From Lachnospiraceae bacterium (lineage in GTDB: Bacteria > Bacillota > Clostridia > Lachnospirales > Lachnospiraceae), in contig CAADTT010000136.1 of the NCBI GenBank assembly GCA_900752065.1, positions 62,001-126,000 of the forward strand: 64,000 nt of DNA, given 5' to 3'. Below are positions 51,154 through 59,479 of the stretch, piece after piece (positions within the stretch are counted from its first letter, which is position 1; each line of letters begins with the position of its first letter). The translations under genes were made by a program, and so were the position numbers. Below the pieces are notes generated by a model. That model searched no databases and was not told the origin of the DNA. It saw only the letters and a program-made list of their open reading frames with translations.

Positions 51154-54088
51154 ATTTTTAAAAGAGAAACTTACAAAGGCAGGAGAGTCAAGGGGAGCGG
51201 TACTGATTATCGTTTTTGGTCTCCTTGCCTTTGTGCTGATACAGAAGCTTTTTGATCTGCAGATCGTGAAAGGGGAAAGTTATCTGACCGATTTTACGAT
51301 GCAGATAAAAAAAGAGAAAACGATAAAGAGCACCAGGGGCGAGATCTTTGACCGGAACGGATATCCGCTGGCTTACAATAAGCTTGCTTATTCCGTGACC
51401 TTTGAGGACAGCGGAAGTTATGCAACGATGAAGGAGAAAAATCTGGCGCTGAACAGCAGCATGTATGGACTGCTTCGGGTGATTGAGGACAATGGAAATA
51501 GTATTCTCATGGATTTCGGCATCCAGTTGAATAAAAACAATGAATATGAATTTACGCGAACAGGCGTCAGTCTGCAGCGTTTTAAGGCGGATATATACGG
51601 TGAGGCATATATCGAAGATCTGGATCAGGAACAGGCGGACGCTACAGCAGATCAGATGATCGAAGATATGTGCGGAGAGGATATGTACGGGATCCTGGAT
51701 CCGGAGTATACGGAGGAGGAACTGGCGGAGGCAGGACTTCCCGCACCCTCCGGGATGAGTAAGGAGACCATTTTAAAGCTGGCGATCATGAGGAGTAAGG
51801 TGGCGGCGAACAGCTACCAGAAATACATGGCGACTACGATTGCTAAGAATATCAATGAAAAGACTATGGCCATCATCATGGAGAACAAGGATATCTATGA
51901 GGGAGTGGACGTGGTGGAGGATTCTTTGCGCGTATATAATGACAGCCTGTATTTTGCACCGCTGATCGGCTATACGGGTCAGATATCCCAGGAAGAATTA
52001 GAAGAGTACAATAAAGATAATGAGGTGTACAAGTCTACGGATATCGTCGGAAAAGCAGGACTGGAAAAATCCTTTGAATCTCAGCTTCAGGGCGTCGACG
52101 GCTCGGAGACTGTGTATGTGGACAATCTCGGAAAGGTGCTGATGAAGGATGCTGAGGTGGCTCCCCAGGCAGGCGACGACATTTATCTTACGATTGACAC
52201 GGATCTTCAGATTGCCGCCTACAACATTTTGGAACAGTATATTGCGGGTATCGTGTATGCAAATATGATCGATGAAAAGGAATTTAATGCAGAGTGGGCA
52301 AATTCCAGTGACGAGATCCGTATTCCGGTCTATGATGCTTATTATGCACTCTTTGAGAATAATGTGCTGGATGCCCAGCATCTGGCATCGGATGACGCTA
52401 CAGATAACGAAAAGCGTGTATATCAGGCGTTTCTGTCCAAGCAGGAGAGAGTCTTTGCAGAGATCAGGAATCAGCTTACGACAGCCGATCCAAAGCCGTA
52501 CAACGCTTACGATGAAGCGATGGAGGACGAGCAGTGGCAGGTCTATATGTCCTATATTGTAAATAACCTCCTCATGGAAAATACAGGTATTCTGGACGCA
52601 GATAAAATCGACAGGAATGACGCGACATATAAGGCATGGACGACAGATGAATCGATCAGTATGCAGGAATATCTTGACTATGCGGTGGCTGAAGGATGGC
52701 TGGATGTGACAAAACTCAACATAGAGAGCGATTATCTGGATACGGCGGAGATCAACAACGCTTTGGCAGATTTTATTGCCGAACAGTTGTCAAAGGACGA
52801 TATTTTCAGCCGTAAGATCTATAAATACATGATCATGGAGGGAAGCTTGAGCGGTACGGACGTCTGCCTTTTGCTTTACGATCAGGGAGTTCTGGAGCAG
52901 GATGACGATCATTATGAGCTCCTGGCTTCCGGTTCCATCACTGCTTATGATTTTATCCGGGCGAAAATTTTAAATCTTGAGCTGACGCCGGGACAGCTTG
53001 CGCTGGAGCCATGCTCCGGTTCTGTCGTTATCACGGATCCGGACAGCGGAGATGTGCTGGCCTGCGTTACCTATCCGGGCTATGACAGTAACCGCCTGGC
53101 AAACGACATGGATGTTGCTTACTACAATAAATTGAATACAGACCTGTCCAGTCCCTTCTATAACAAGGCAACTCAGGAGCAGACAGCGCCGGGTTCTACT
53201 TTTAAGCTGGTGTCTGCTACAGCCGGGTACTCGGAGGGAGTGATCGGGCTGTATGATCCGATCACATGTACGGGTCAGTTTGATCTCATTGACGACACAC
53301 GGCCGATCAACTGCTGGATCTACTCTCCAAAGGTAGGAGGCGCACACGGTCCGCTGATGATGGCGGATGCGATCAAGGAATCCTGCAACTATTATTTTAA
53401 CATGGTGGGATATCTTCTGGGAAAAACAGGGGAAGATGAAGAGAGCTACAAGGATTCCTATGGTATGGAACGGCTGACAAAGTATGCAAAACTGTACGGT
53501 CTGGATGCAAAGTCCGGTATTGAGATCGATGAGATCGCACCGCATATCGCTACGGCTGACACGGCCCGTTCCGCTATGGGGCAGTCTGACCACGCCTACA
53601 CCACATCCCAGCTCGCCCGTTATGTGACGACGCTGGCGAACAGCGGCACCTGTTATGACCTGACGCTTCTTCAGAAAGTAACAGATTCCAATGGAAACAT
53701 TCTGGATGAACCGGAGCCGGTCGTCCACAACAAATTGGATTTGCCGCAGGAGCTGTGGGATACGATCCATCGGGGCATGAATGCCGTGGCAAATAATAAT
53801 ACGGCATTAAAAGAGATGAAAACGACCTATAAATTTAACATGGCAGGTAAGACCGGTACGGCCCAGCAGCGCAGCGATAAAGCAAACCATGCATTGTTTA
53901 TCGGTTATGCGCCGTATGAGGACCCGGAGATGGCGGTGGCTGTGCGTATTACAAATGGATATACCTCTAAAAATGCTGCACTTGTGGCGAGGGATATCAT
54001 CAAATACCGCTTCGGATTGGAAGAGGAGAATAAGCTGATTACAGGCAGTGCGGCAATCGTAGGCGCAGATAATACGGCACAAGATTAA
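51146..54088 (+). CDS. mrdA: Elongation-specific class B penicillin-binding protein (PBP2/MrdA type), enlarged
   Basis: This is the transpeptidase of the elongasome. At 980 residues it is much longer than the usual 600-700. After a short basic start there is one span (VLIIVFGLLAFVLIQKLFDL), a PBP dimer domain (TRGEIFDRNGYPLAYN; VGKAGLEKSFESQLQG) and the transpeptidase domain with S684 in GSTFK, SCN (ESCNYYFN) and K902-T-G. An extra segment of about 260 acidic, helical residues (about 360-620) sits just before SGSVVITDPDSGDVLA. The probable start is TTG 51146, overlapping mreD. minC follows after a GC hairpin. Confidence 0.92.
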   Translation: MFRFLKEKLTKAGESRGAVLIIVFGLLAFVLIQKLFDLQIVKGESYLTDFTMQIKKEKTIKSTRGEIFDRNGYPLAYNKLAYSVTFEDSGSYATMKEKNLALNSSMYGLLRVIEDNGNSILMDFGIQLNKNNEYEFTRTGVSLQRFKADIYGEAYIEDLDQEQADATADQMIEDMCGEDMYGILDPEYTEEELAEAGLPAPSGMSKETILKLAIMRSKVAANSYQKYMATTIAKNINEKTMAIIMENKDIYEGVDVVEDSLRVYNDSLYFAPLIGYTGQISQEELEEYNKDNEVYKSTDIVGKAGLEKSFESQLQGVDGSETVYVDNLGKVLMKDAEVAPQAGDDIYLTIDTDLQIAAYNILEQYIAGIVYANMIDEKEFNAEWANSSDEIRIPVYDAYYALFENNVLDAQHLASDDATDNEKRVYQAFLSKQERVFAEIRNQLTTADPKPYNAYDEAMEDEQWQVYMSYIVNNLLMENTGILDADKIDRNDATYKAWTTDESISMQEYLDYAVAEGWLDVTKLNIESDYLDTAEINNALADFIAEQLSKDDIFSRKIYKYMIMEGSLSGTDVCLLLYDQGVLEQDDDHYELLASGSITAYDFIRAKILNLELTPGQLALEPCSGSVVITDPDSGDVLACVTYPGYDSNRLANDMDVAYYNKLNTDLSSPFYNKATQEQTAPGSTFKLVSATAGYSEGVIGLYDPITCTGQFDLIDDTRPINCWIYSPKVGGAHGPLMMADAIKESCNYYFNMVGYLLGKTGEDEESYKDSYGMERLTKYAKLYGLDAKSGIEIDEIAPHIATADTARSAMGQSDHAYTTSQLARYVTTLANSGTCYDLTLLQKVTDSNGNILDEPEPVVHNKLDLPQELWDTIHRGMNAVANNNTALKEMKTTYKFNMAGKTGTAQQRSDKANHALFIGYAPYEDPEMAVAVRITNGYTSKNAALVARDIIKYRFGLEEENKLITGSAAIVGADNTAQD

Positions 54089-54100
54089 AAAGTCAAATAC

Positions 54101-54133
54101 CCCGCGGCAGTCGCCTGGGTCGTTGCCCGCGGG
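54101..54133 (+). terminator. GC-rich hairpin between PBP2 and minC
   Basis: CCCGCGG (54101-54107) pairs with CCGCGGG (54127-54133) around 19 bases. No T tract follows; it may attenuate or process the mre-min transcript. Confidence 0.4.
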
Positions 54134-54166
54134 AATAAAGGCTAAGAAAGCAGGGGGGCATGCAGT

Positions 54167-54871
54167 ATGAACCGGAGTACGGTAATCATAAAGAGCAATA
54201 AGTATGGACTTGTTGTCATACTGGATGATAAGATTCCTTTTGAGGAACTGATGCTGGATATTGCGGACAAGTTCAGGGAGTCTGCAAATTTTTTCAAGAA
54301 CGCAAAGATGGCGGTCAGCTTCCGGGGCCGGGTCCTGACGAAGCCCCAGGAAAAAATGGTGGTGGAAACCATTGTGAACAATTCAGGGATTCATATTCTG
54401 TGTATCGTAGATGAGGTGCCGGAGCATGAAGAGTATTACCGCCAGGCGGTAGAGATGGCAGAGAAAAAACGGCAGGAAAAGGAAGGAATGTTCTATAGAG
54501 GGACACTCCGGGCCGGGCAGGTACTGGAGACGGAGCACAGCGTAGTAGTTTTGGGAGATGTGAATCCCGGAGCGAACGTGGTTTCCAAGGGAAATATCAT
54601 CGTGCTCGGTTCCTGCCGGGGAAATGTATATGCCGGGGCAAGCGGAGACAGGGACTGCATCGTTGCAGCCCTGGTCATGAAGCCGATCCAGGTACGCATA
54701 GCGGATAAAATTGCACGGAGTGCGATCGTAAAACGGGTGGATACATGTGAATACAGCATTGATCCTAAGATTGCCTACATAAAGGAGAATCACATTTACG
54801 TAAAACCGATTTCCAGAGATACCCTAAATGACATTTCCGGAGAGGAAAAAGAGACAGCAGAGGAAGAATAA
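54167..54871 (+). CDS. minC: Septum site-determining protein MinC
   Basis: MinC blocks FtsZ assembly away from midcell. The 234-residue product has the MinC N-terminal domain (SNKYGLVVILDDKIPFEEL) and the C-terminal beta-helix domain (LGDVNPGANVVSKGNIIVLG, GNVYAGASGDRDC) that binds MinD. GGGGGGCA precedes ATG 54167. minD follows after 95 bp. Confidence 0.95.
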   Translation: MNRSTVIIKSNKYGLVVILDDKIPFEELMLDIADKFRESANFFKNAKMAVSFRGRVLTKPQEKMVVETIVNNSGIHILCIVDEVPEHEEYYRQAVEMAEKKRQEKEGMFYRGTLRAGQVLETEHSVVVLGDVNPGANVVSKGNIIVLGSCRGNVYAGASGDRDCIVAALVMKPIQVRIADKIARSAIVKRVDTCEYSIDPKIAYIKENHIYVKPISRDTLNDISGEEKETAEEE

Positions 54872-54966
54872 TGGCTGTAAAAATAGATGCAGCCAGAATG
54901 ACAGAAAATTTATGGAAATGAGACAGGCGGCGCCTGCATGGGCGTCCGGTTTAGGAGGACAGGAAC

Positions 54967-55758
54967 ATGAGTGAAGTAATCGTAGTAACATCCGGAAAGG
55001 GCGGCGTAGGGAAAACCACGGCGACGGCAAATATTGGCACCGGGCTGGCAAAACTGAACAAAAAGGTCGTTATGATCGACACAGATATCGGACTCAGAAA
55101 TCTGGATGTGGTCATGGGGCTTGAAAACAGGATTGTCTACAATCTGGTGGATGTGATCGAAGGAAACTGCCGCAGAAAGCAGGCGCTGATCAAGGATAAA
55201 CGTTATCCGAACCTTTATCTGCTTCCATCGGCCCAGACCAGGGATAAGACGGCTGTGACGCCGGAGCAAATGAAAAAGCTGACGGATGATCTGCGGGAAT
55301 ATTTTGATTATATTCTTTTGGACTGTCCTGCGGGAATTGAGCAGGGATTTAAAAACGCGATTGCGGGGGCGGACCGGGCAATCGTGGTGACGACGCCGGA
55401 GGTTTCGGCAATCCGTGATGCGGACAGGATCATCGGTCTTCTGGAAGCAAACGAGATAAAAAAAATTGAACTTCTGATCAACCGCCTGCGTATGGATATG
55501 ATACGCCGGGGGGATATGATGTCCGTGGAGGATGTGGTGGAGATCCTGGCGGCAAACCTGGTGGGAGCCGTGCCGGATGATGAGGGCGTGGTGATCTCCA
55601 CAAACCAGGGGGAGCCTCTGGCGGGAGATGAGACACAGGCCGGACAGGCTTTTCTTAATATCTGCCGACGGATTACCGGGGAGACGGTTCCCCTCATGAA
55701 TCTGAACAGGACAGAATCCTTCCTTTCGAGGGTTACGGGACTGTTCCGGAAGAATTGA
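54967..55758 (+). CDS. minD: Septum site-determining ATPase MinD
   Basis: MinD is a membrane-cycling ATPase that recruits MinC. The 263-residue product has the deviant Walker A GKGGVGKTT, IDTDIGLRNLDVVMGL, LLDCPAGIEQGF and a C-terminal amphipathic helix (FLSRVTGLFRKN). AGGAGG precedes ATG 54967. minE follows after 12 bp. Confidence 0.97.
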   Translation: MSEVIVVTSGKGGVGKTTATANIGTGLAKLNKKVVMIDTDIGLRNLDVVMGLENRIVYNLVDVIEGNCRRKQALIKDKRYPNLYLLPSAQTRDKTAVTPEQMKKLTDDLREYFDYILLDCPAGIEQGFKNAIAGADRAIVVTTPEVSAIRDADRIIGLLEANEIKKIELLINRLRMDMIRRGDMMSVEDVVEILAANLVGAVPDDEGVVISTNQGEPLAGDETQAGQAFLNICRRITGETVPLMNLNRTESFLSRVTGLFRKN

Positions 55759-55770
55759 GAGGGATGAGCC

Positions 55771-56022
55771 GTGAAGATGTTCCAGGTATTTTCAAAGAAA
55801 AACTCCGGCAATATTGCAAGAGAGCGCCTGAAAGGAGTTGTCCTTGCGGACAGGCTGAGCTGCAGCCCGGAGACGACAGACAGGATAAAAAAGGATATCG
55901 CACAGGTCCTTTCAAAATACATGGAGCTGGATAATACAAAGATTAAGATACAGTTGGACATTTCGAGAGAAGCAGGACGGGGTGAGAAACATGTTAAAAC
56001 AATACAAATTAAAGGACTATAA
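55771..56022 (+). CDS. minE: Cell division topological specificity factor MinE
   Basis: MinE releases MinD from the membrane and drives its dynamics. The 83-residue product has the MinD-contact part (IARERLKGVVLADR) and the C-terminal dimerisation domain (KIKIQLDI). The start is GTG 55771, seven bases after GAGAGGG. With minC and minD it makes the full MinCDE set, beside DivIVA-like proteins elsewhere in the window. rodA overlaps its 3' end by 32 bases. Confidence 0.92.
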   Translation: MKMFQVFSKKNSGNIARERLKGVVLADRLSCSPETTDRIKKDIAQVLSKYMELDNTKIKIQLDISREAGRGEKHVKTIQIKGL

Positions 56023-57100
56023 GTTCAGATTGATCCTCTGGGTTATGGCAATTTCCGTTCTTGGAATCATGGTCATAGGAAGCGCACAGGATGCCGCACA
56101 GAAAAAGCAGATCATTGGTCTTGGAATCGGTCTGGTCCTGATGGTGACGGCATCTCTGGTGGATTATTCCTGGCTTTTGAATTTTTACTGGATCTATTAC
56201 ATTCTCGGTGTTCTCATGCTGGCAGCCGTGCCCCTGGTAGGAAAAAGCGCCAATGGAGCGACCCGTTGGATCGACCTGGGATTTTTTCAGTTTCAGCCCT
56301 CCGATGTTATGAAGATCATCCTGATCCTCTTTTTTGCAAAGCTGTTTATGAAGCATGAGGAGAAGATAAGCACGGCGAAAGTGATTTTCTTATCCCTGCT
56401 TTGTCTGGCAGTTCCGCTCGCTTTTATCGTAAAGCAGCCGGATCTGTCTACGACAATATCAATTGCGATGGTGTTTTGTGTTTTGATTTTCATCGCAGGC
56501 TTGAGTTATAAAATAATCGGTGGTATTATAGCATTAGCAGTTCCTCTCGTGGTGGTTCTGTTCAGCCTGATCCTACAGCCCGGACAGACACTTCTGCAGG
56601 GGTATCAGTATAACCGGATCATGGCATGGCTGCATCCGGAGGATCCGCAGTATTACTCCATTATTTATCAGCAGTTAAATGCGGAGATTGCTATCGGTTC
56701 CGGGCAGCTTTACGGAAAAGGATTGAATAATAATGTCGTCTCTTCCGTAAAGAATGGTAACTTTATCGCAGAGGCGCAGACAGACTTTATATTTGCGGTC
56801 GTCGGTGAGGAGCTGGGGTTTCTTGGATGCTGTATTGTTATTATCCTGGAATTGATCATTGCTATCGAGTGCGTCCGCATCGGCAGAAAGGCACGTGATT
56901 CCGCAGGAATGATGATCTGCTGCGGTCTGGCTGCACAGATTTTTTTCCAGACATTTATCAACATCGGCGTGGCGACAGGGCTTTTGCCGAATACAGGAAT
57001 CGCACTGCCGTTTGTAAGCGCCGGAGTTACCTCTCTGGTAAGTTTTTGTATAGGAATAGGGATTGTATTAAATGTAGGACTTCAAGTGAAAAAATATTGA
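55991..57100 (+). CDS. rodA: RodA/FtsW/SpoVE-family glycosyltransferase
   Basis: SEDS proteins polymerise lipid II. The 369-residue product has about ten spans with NGATRWIDLGFFQFQPSDVM, KQPDLSTTI and PNTGIALPFVSAGVTSL, all SEDS motifs. Its place next to mre, PBP2 and min genes fits RodA rather than FtsW. ATG 55991 is supported by GGGGTGAG; the frame to 55982 has a GTG alternative. Confidence 0.93.
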   Translation: MLKQYKLKDYKFRLILWVMAISVLGIMVIGSAQDAAQKKQIIGLGIGLVLMVTASLVDYSWLLNFYWIYYILGVLMLAAVPLVGKSANGATRWIDLGFFQFQPSDVMKIILILFFAKLFMKHEEKISTAKVIFLSLLCLAVPLAFIVKQPDLSTTISIAMVFCVLIFIAGLSYKIIGGIIALAVPLVVVLFSLILQPGQTLLQGYQYNRIMAWLHPEDPQYYSIIYQQLNAEIAIGSGQLYGKGLNNNVVSSVKNGNFIAEAQTDFIFAVVGEELGFLGCCIVIILELIIAIECVRIGRKARDSAGMMICCGLAAQIFFQTFINIGVATGLLPNTGIALPFVSAGVTSLVSFCIGIGIVLNVGLQVKKY

Positions 57101-57114
57101 CAGGGGGAATCCAT

Positions 57115-57510
57115 ATGAATATAGGACTGATTGCGCACGACGCAAAGAAAAAGCTGATGCAGAATTTTTGTATCGCGTACCGGGGGATTTTGTGCAGGCA
57201 CGAGCTGTATGCTACAGGAACGACCGGAAGACTGGTTGAGGAAGTGACCAATTTAAATATCCACAAATTTCTGGCAGGACATCTTGGCGGGGAGCAGCAG
57301 ATGGGAGCACAGATCGAGCACAATCAGATTGACCTGGTGATTTTCCTGAGAGACCCGCTGAAGCCTAAGTCCCACGAACCGGATATGGCGCATACCGTGC
57401 AGCTTTGTGATATGCATAATATTCCGCTGGCGACGAATCTGGCTACGGCAGAGATGCTGATAAAATCTCTGGAACGAGGCGACCTTGAATGGCGTGAAAT
57501 GTATAGATAG
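57115..57510 (+). CDS. mgsA: Methylglyoxal synthase MgsA
   Basis: MgsA converts dihydroxyacetone phosphate to methylglyoxal and phosphate, a glycolytic bypass. The 131-residue product starts MNIGLIAHDAKK, has ATGTTGRLVEE, HLGGEQQMGAQI and LVIFLRDPLKPK (catalytic Asp). The frame to 57046 overlaps rodA and lacks a site; GGGGG precedes ATG 57115. The rodA-mgsA order is shared by many Firmicutes. Confidence 0.95.
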   Translation: MNIGLIAHDAKKKLMQNFCIAYRGILCRHELYATGTTGRLVEEVTNLNIHKFLAGHLGGEQQMGAQIEHNQIDLVIFLRDPLKPKSHEPDMAHTVQLCDMHNIPLATNLATAEMLIKSLERGDLEWREMYR

Positions 57511-57526
57511 GAAAAGATAGAAAATT

Positions 57527-58537
57527 ATGAATCGAAGAGAGAGAGAACAGCGGGCAGCACACAGATTTCTGTTTTTTCTTGCCTGTCTGCTGGTAATATT
57601 GGCTGCAGCCGTATATCTGCTCTTTTTCCGCGTCCGTGATATCAGCCTTGCAATGCCTTTTGACAAGAACAGTACGACTTTCGGCATTACAAAGCTTACG
57701 GTGGAAAGCGGTACAGCAGATTCATTTGCATCTGATTTATGCGTATCAGATGCGGACGTACCAGTGGAAGGGCTTGACATAGCGGCGGAATCTGCGGCAC
57801 TGTTTGATGAGTCGGCGAAACGGGTGGTATACGCGAAAGGACTTCATGAAAAGAGGTATCCGGCAAGCCTTACCAAGATCATGACGACGCTGGTGGCTTT
57901 AAAATATGGTAATCCGGATGATATCGTTACCGTAGGGGAAGAGTGCAAGGATATTGAATATGGTTCCTCCGTCTGCGAGATCCACGTAGGGGATACATTT
58001 ACGCTGCGGCAACTGCTTTATGGATTGATGATCAATTCTGGAAATGATGCAGCAATGACGATCGCCGTCCATATCGGAGGAAGCGTGGATCGGTTTGTGG
58101 AGATGATGAATCAGGAGGCTGCCGCCATTGGTGCATCGGATACGCATTTTATGAATCCTCATGGACTTCATGATGAGGAGCACTATACTACGGCATACGA
58201 TGTCTATCTGATGTTCCATGAGGCGCTGAAATATGATGTGTTCAAAGATATTATAAACCGGCACACCTATTATGCGGAATATACAGATGCCGCCGGGACA
58301 GAGCAGGGAGTCATGTGGGAGTCCACGAATCATTATTTTATCAATCAAGCGGTTCCACCTTCTGATGTGCTGGTTCAGGGAGGAAAAACAGGGACGACGG
58401 ATGCTGCAGGAGCATGTCTTTGCCTGTACAGCATGAACAAATACGGTGATCCATTTGTATCCGTCATCATGAAAACGGAATCAAAGGACGAACTGTATGA
58501 AGAAATGAACGAATTATTGTCTAAAATAAACAATTAA
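57527..58537 (+). CDS. D-alanyl-D-alanine carboxypeptidase (PBP5/DacA-like, S11)
   Basis: The enzyme trims the terminal D-Ala of peptidoglycan stem peptides outside the cell. The 336-residue protein has an N-terminal anchor (FLACLLVILAAAVYLLFF) and the S11 core: SxxK in PASLTKIMTTLVALK, SGN in GLMINSGNDAAM, and KTG in VQGGKTGTTDAAG. There is no clear C-terminal beta domain, so it is a minimal membrane-attached form. It ends the mgsA-side run; a new promoter follows. Confidence 0.9.
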   Translation: MNRREREQRAAHRFLFFLACLLVILAAAVYLLFFRVRDISLAMPFDKNSTTFGITKLTVESGTADSFASDLCVSDADVPVEGLDIAAESAALFDESAKRVVYAKGLHEKRYPASLTKIMTTLVALKYGNPDDIVTVGEECKDIEYGSSVCEIHVGDTFTLRQLLYGLMINSGNDAAMTIAVHIGGSVDRFVEMMNQEAAAIGASDTHFMNPHGLHDEEHYTTAYDVYLMFHEALKYDVFKDIINRHTYYAEYTDAAGTEQGVMWESTNHYFINQAVPPSDVLVQGGKTGTTDAAGACLCLYSMNKYGDPFVSVIMKTESKDELYEEMNELLSKINN

Positions 58538-58540
58538 GTG

Positions 58541-58569
58541 TTGTGTTTTTTCAAATAATACATTATAAT
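58541..58569 (+). promoter_or_regulatory. SigA promoter of the small P-loop gene
   Basis: TTGTGT (58541-58546), 17 bases and TATAAT (58564-58569). It begins four bases after the carboxypeptidase stop. Confidence 0.78.
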
Positions 58570-58615
58570 TTTACATATAATACTTGTGTCGATAGGACTA
58601 AAGGAGGAGATTACA

Positions 58616-59035
58616 ATGATACAGATCATCGCAGGCAGAAAAGGAAAAGGTAAGACCAAACAGTTACTTGATAAGGTAAACGCAGAGATTAAAACCGCAC
58701 ACGGAAATATCGTTTATCTTGATAAGAGCAGCAAGCACATGTATGAGCTGAATAACAGAATCCGTTTAATTGATGTTTCAGAATTCAATCTTCAGAACAG
58801 TGATGAATTTATTGGATTTATCTGTGGATTGATCTCTCAGGATCATGATTTAGAGCAGATGTATCTGGACAGCTTTCTGAAAATTGCAAAGCTTGAGGAT
58901 AAGAGTATTGAAGAGACACTGGTACGCTTAGAGGAGATCAGCGGAAAATATTCCGTCAACTTTGTATTAAGCATATCTCTGGACGAAATGGAATTACCTG
59001 AGAGCGCTAAGTCAAAGGTCATTATTTCATTGTAA
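58616..59035 (+). CDS. Small P-loop protein (PilT-like annotation), unknown
   Basis: The 139-residue protein has a nucleotide-binding P-loop at its start (IIAGRKGKGKTKQLL) and VYLDKSSKHMYEL, with an acidic helical remainder (FIGFICGLISQDHDLEQMYLDSFLKIAKLEDKS in parts). Walker B could be FVLSISLDEME. Homologues are labelled twitching-motility PilT in Lachnospiraceae genomes, though no PilT signature is visible. It has its own promoter, and AAGGAGGAG supports ATG 58616. Two strong hairpins follow, so it is monocistronic. Confidence 0.8.
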   Translation: MIQIIAGRKGKGKTKQLLDKVNAEIKTAHGNIVYLDKSSKHMYELNNRIRLIDVSEFNLQNSDEFIGFICGLISQDHDLEQMYLDSFLKIAKLEDKSIEETLVRLEEISGKYSVNFVLSISLDEMELPESAKSKVIISL

Positions 59036-59056
59036 TACATATACACATTGTGTATC

Positions 59057-59094
59057 ATGCAGGAAGGGCGCCGCTGGCGCCCTTTCTTATGCAT
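59057..59094. repeat. Intergenic GC-rich hairpin repeat, copy 2
   Basis: ATGC, AGGAAGGGCGCC (59061-59072), loop GCT, GGCGCCCTTTCT (59076-59087), TTATGCAT. The 12-bp stem has one G-T wobble. It is nearly the same as the element at 2201-2236 and likely terminates the P-loop gene. Confidence 0.75.
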
Positions 59095-59125
59095 AAGGAC
59101 CTGCCACTGGCAGGTCCTTATGCAT
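59089..59125. terminator. Perfect 17-bp palindromic hairpin
   Basis: ATGCATAAGGACCTGCC (59089-59105), loop ACT, GGCAGGTCCTTATGCAT (59109-59125). It sits between convergent genes, partly sharing the ATGCAT with the preceding repeat, and ends one base before the DUF378 stop codon. Confidence 0.8.
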
Positions 59126-59126
59126 C

Positions 59127-59339
59127 TTACTCTCTTCCCATGTTGCCAATGCGTCCATAGGCGCTGAGCATGTAGAGACCTGCCAGTCCTACCAGAGCAT
59201 AAATGATTCTGGATATCCAGCTCATGTTTCCAAAAAGAAAGGCTACCAGGTCAAAATTGAAAAATCCGATGAGTCCCCAGTTTATAGCTCCGATGATAAC
59301 GAGCGTCAGGCAGGTATAATCAAATCCTTTGCTGTTCAT
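59127..59339 (-). CDS. DUF378 small membrane protein
   Basis: The 70-residue protein has two membrane spans (YTCLTLVIIGAINWGLIG and IIYALVGLAGLYML) with the INWGLIGFFNFDLVA core of DUF378 (YuzA-like). The function is unknown. GGAGGAATT precedes the start. The longer open frame to 59486 would overlap the promoter of the next operon and is not family-like. It is convergent with the P-loop gene. Confidence 0.88.
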   Translation of the reverse strand: MNSKGFDYTCLTLVIIGAINWGLIGFFNFDLVAFLFGNMSWISRIIYALVGLAGLYMLSAYGRIGNMGRE

Positions 59340-59427
59340 TGCAAATTCCTCCTTGTCATGTACTAATCCTATTTTCACCACATCTGGGATTTTTATTCCT
59401 GTTTGATGCATCATTTTCTTTTTTTGG

Positions 59428-59456
59428 TTGTCCGTGCGCTTTAATCGTGGTAAAAT
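59428..59456 (+). promoter_or_regulatory. SigA promoter of the HlyD-yggS-sepF-ylmH operon
   Basis: TTGTCC (59428-59433), 17 bases and TAAAAT (59451-59456), with the gene starting at 59480. Confidence 0.75.
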
Positions 59457-59479
59457 GGTCAGGAAAAGGAGGCTTTCAT

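Noticed and set aside
59339..59479. Extension of the HlyD-like protein to 59339
   Set aside because: It overlaps a promoter and the divergent DUF378 start; TTG 59480 has AAAGGAGG at the right distance.
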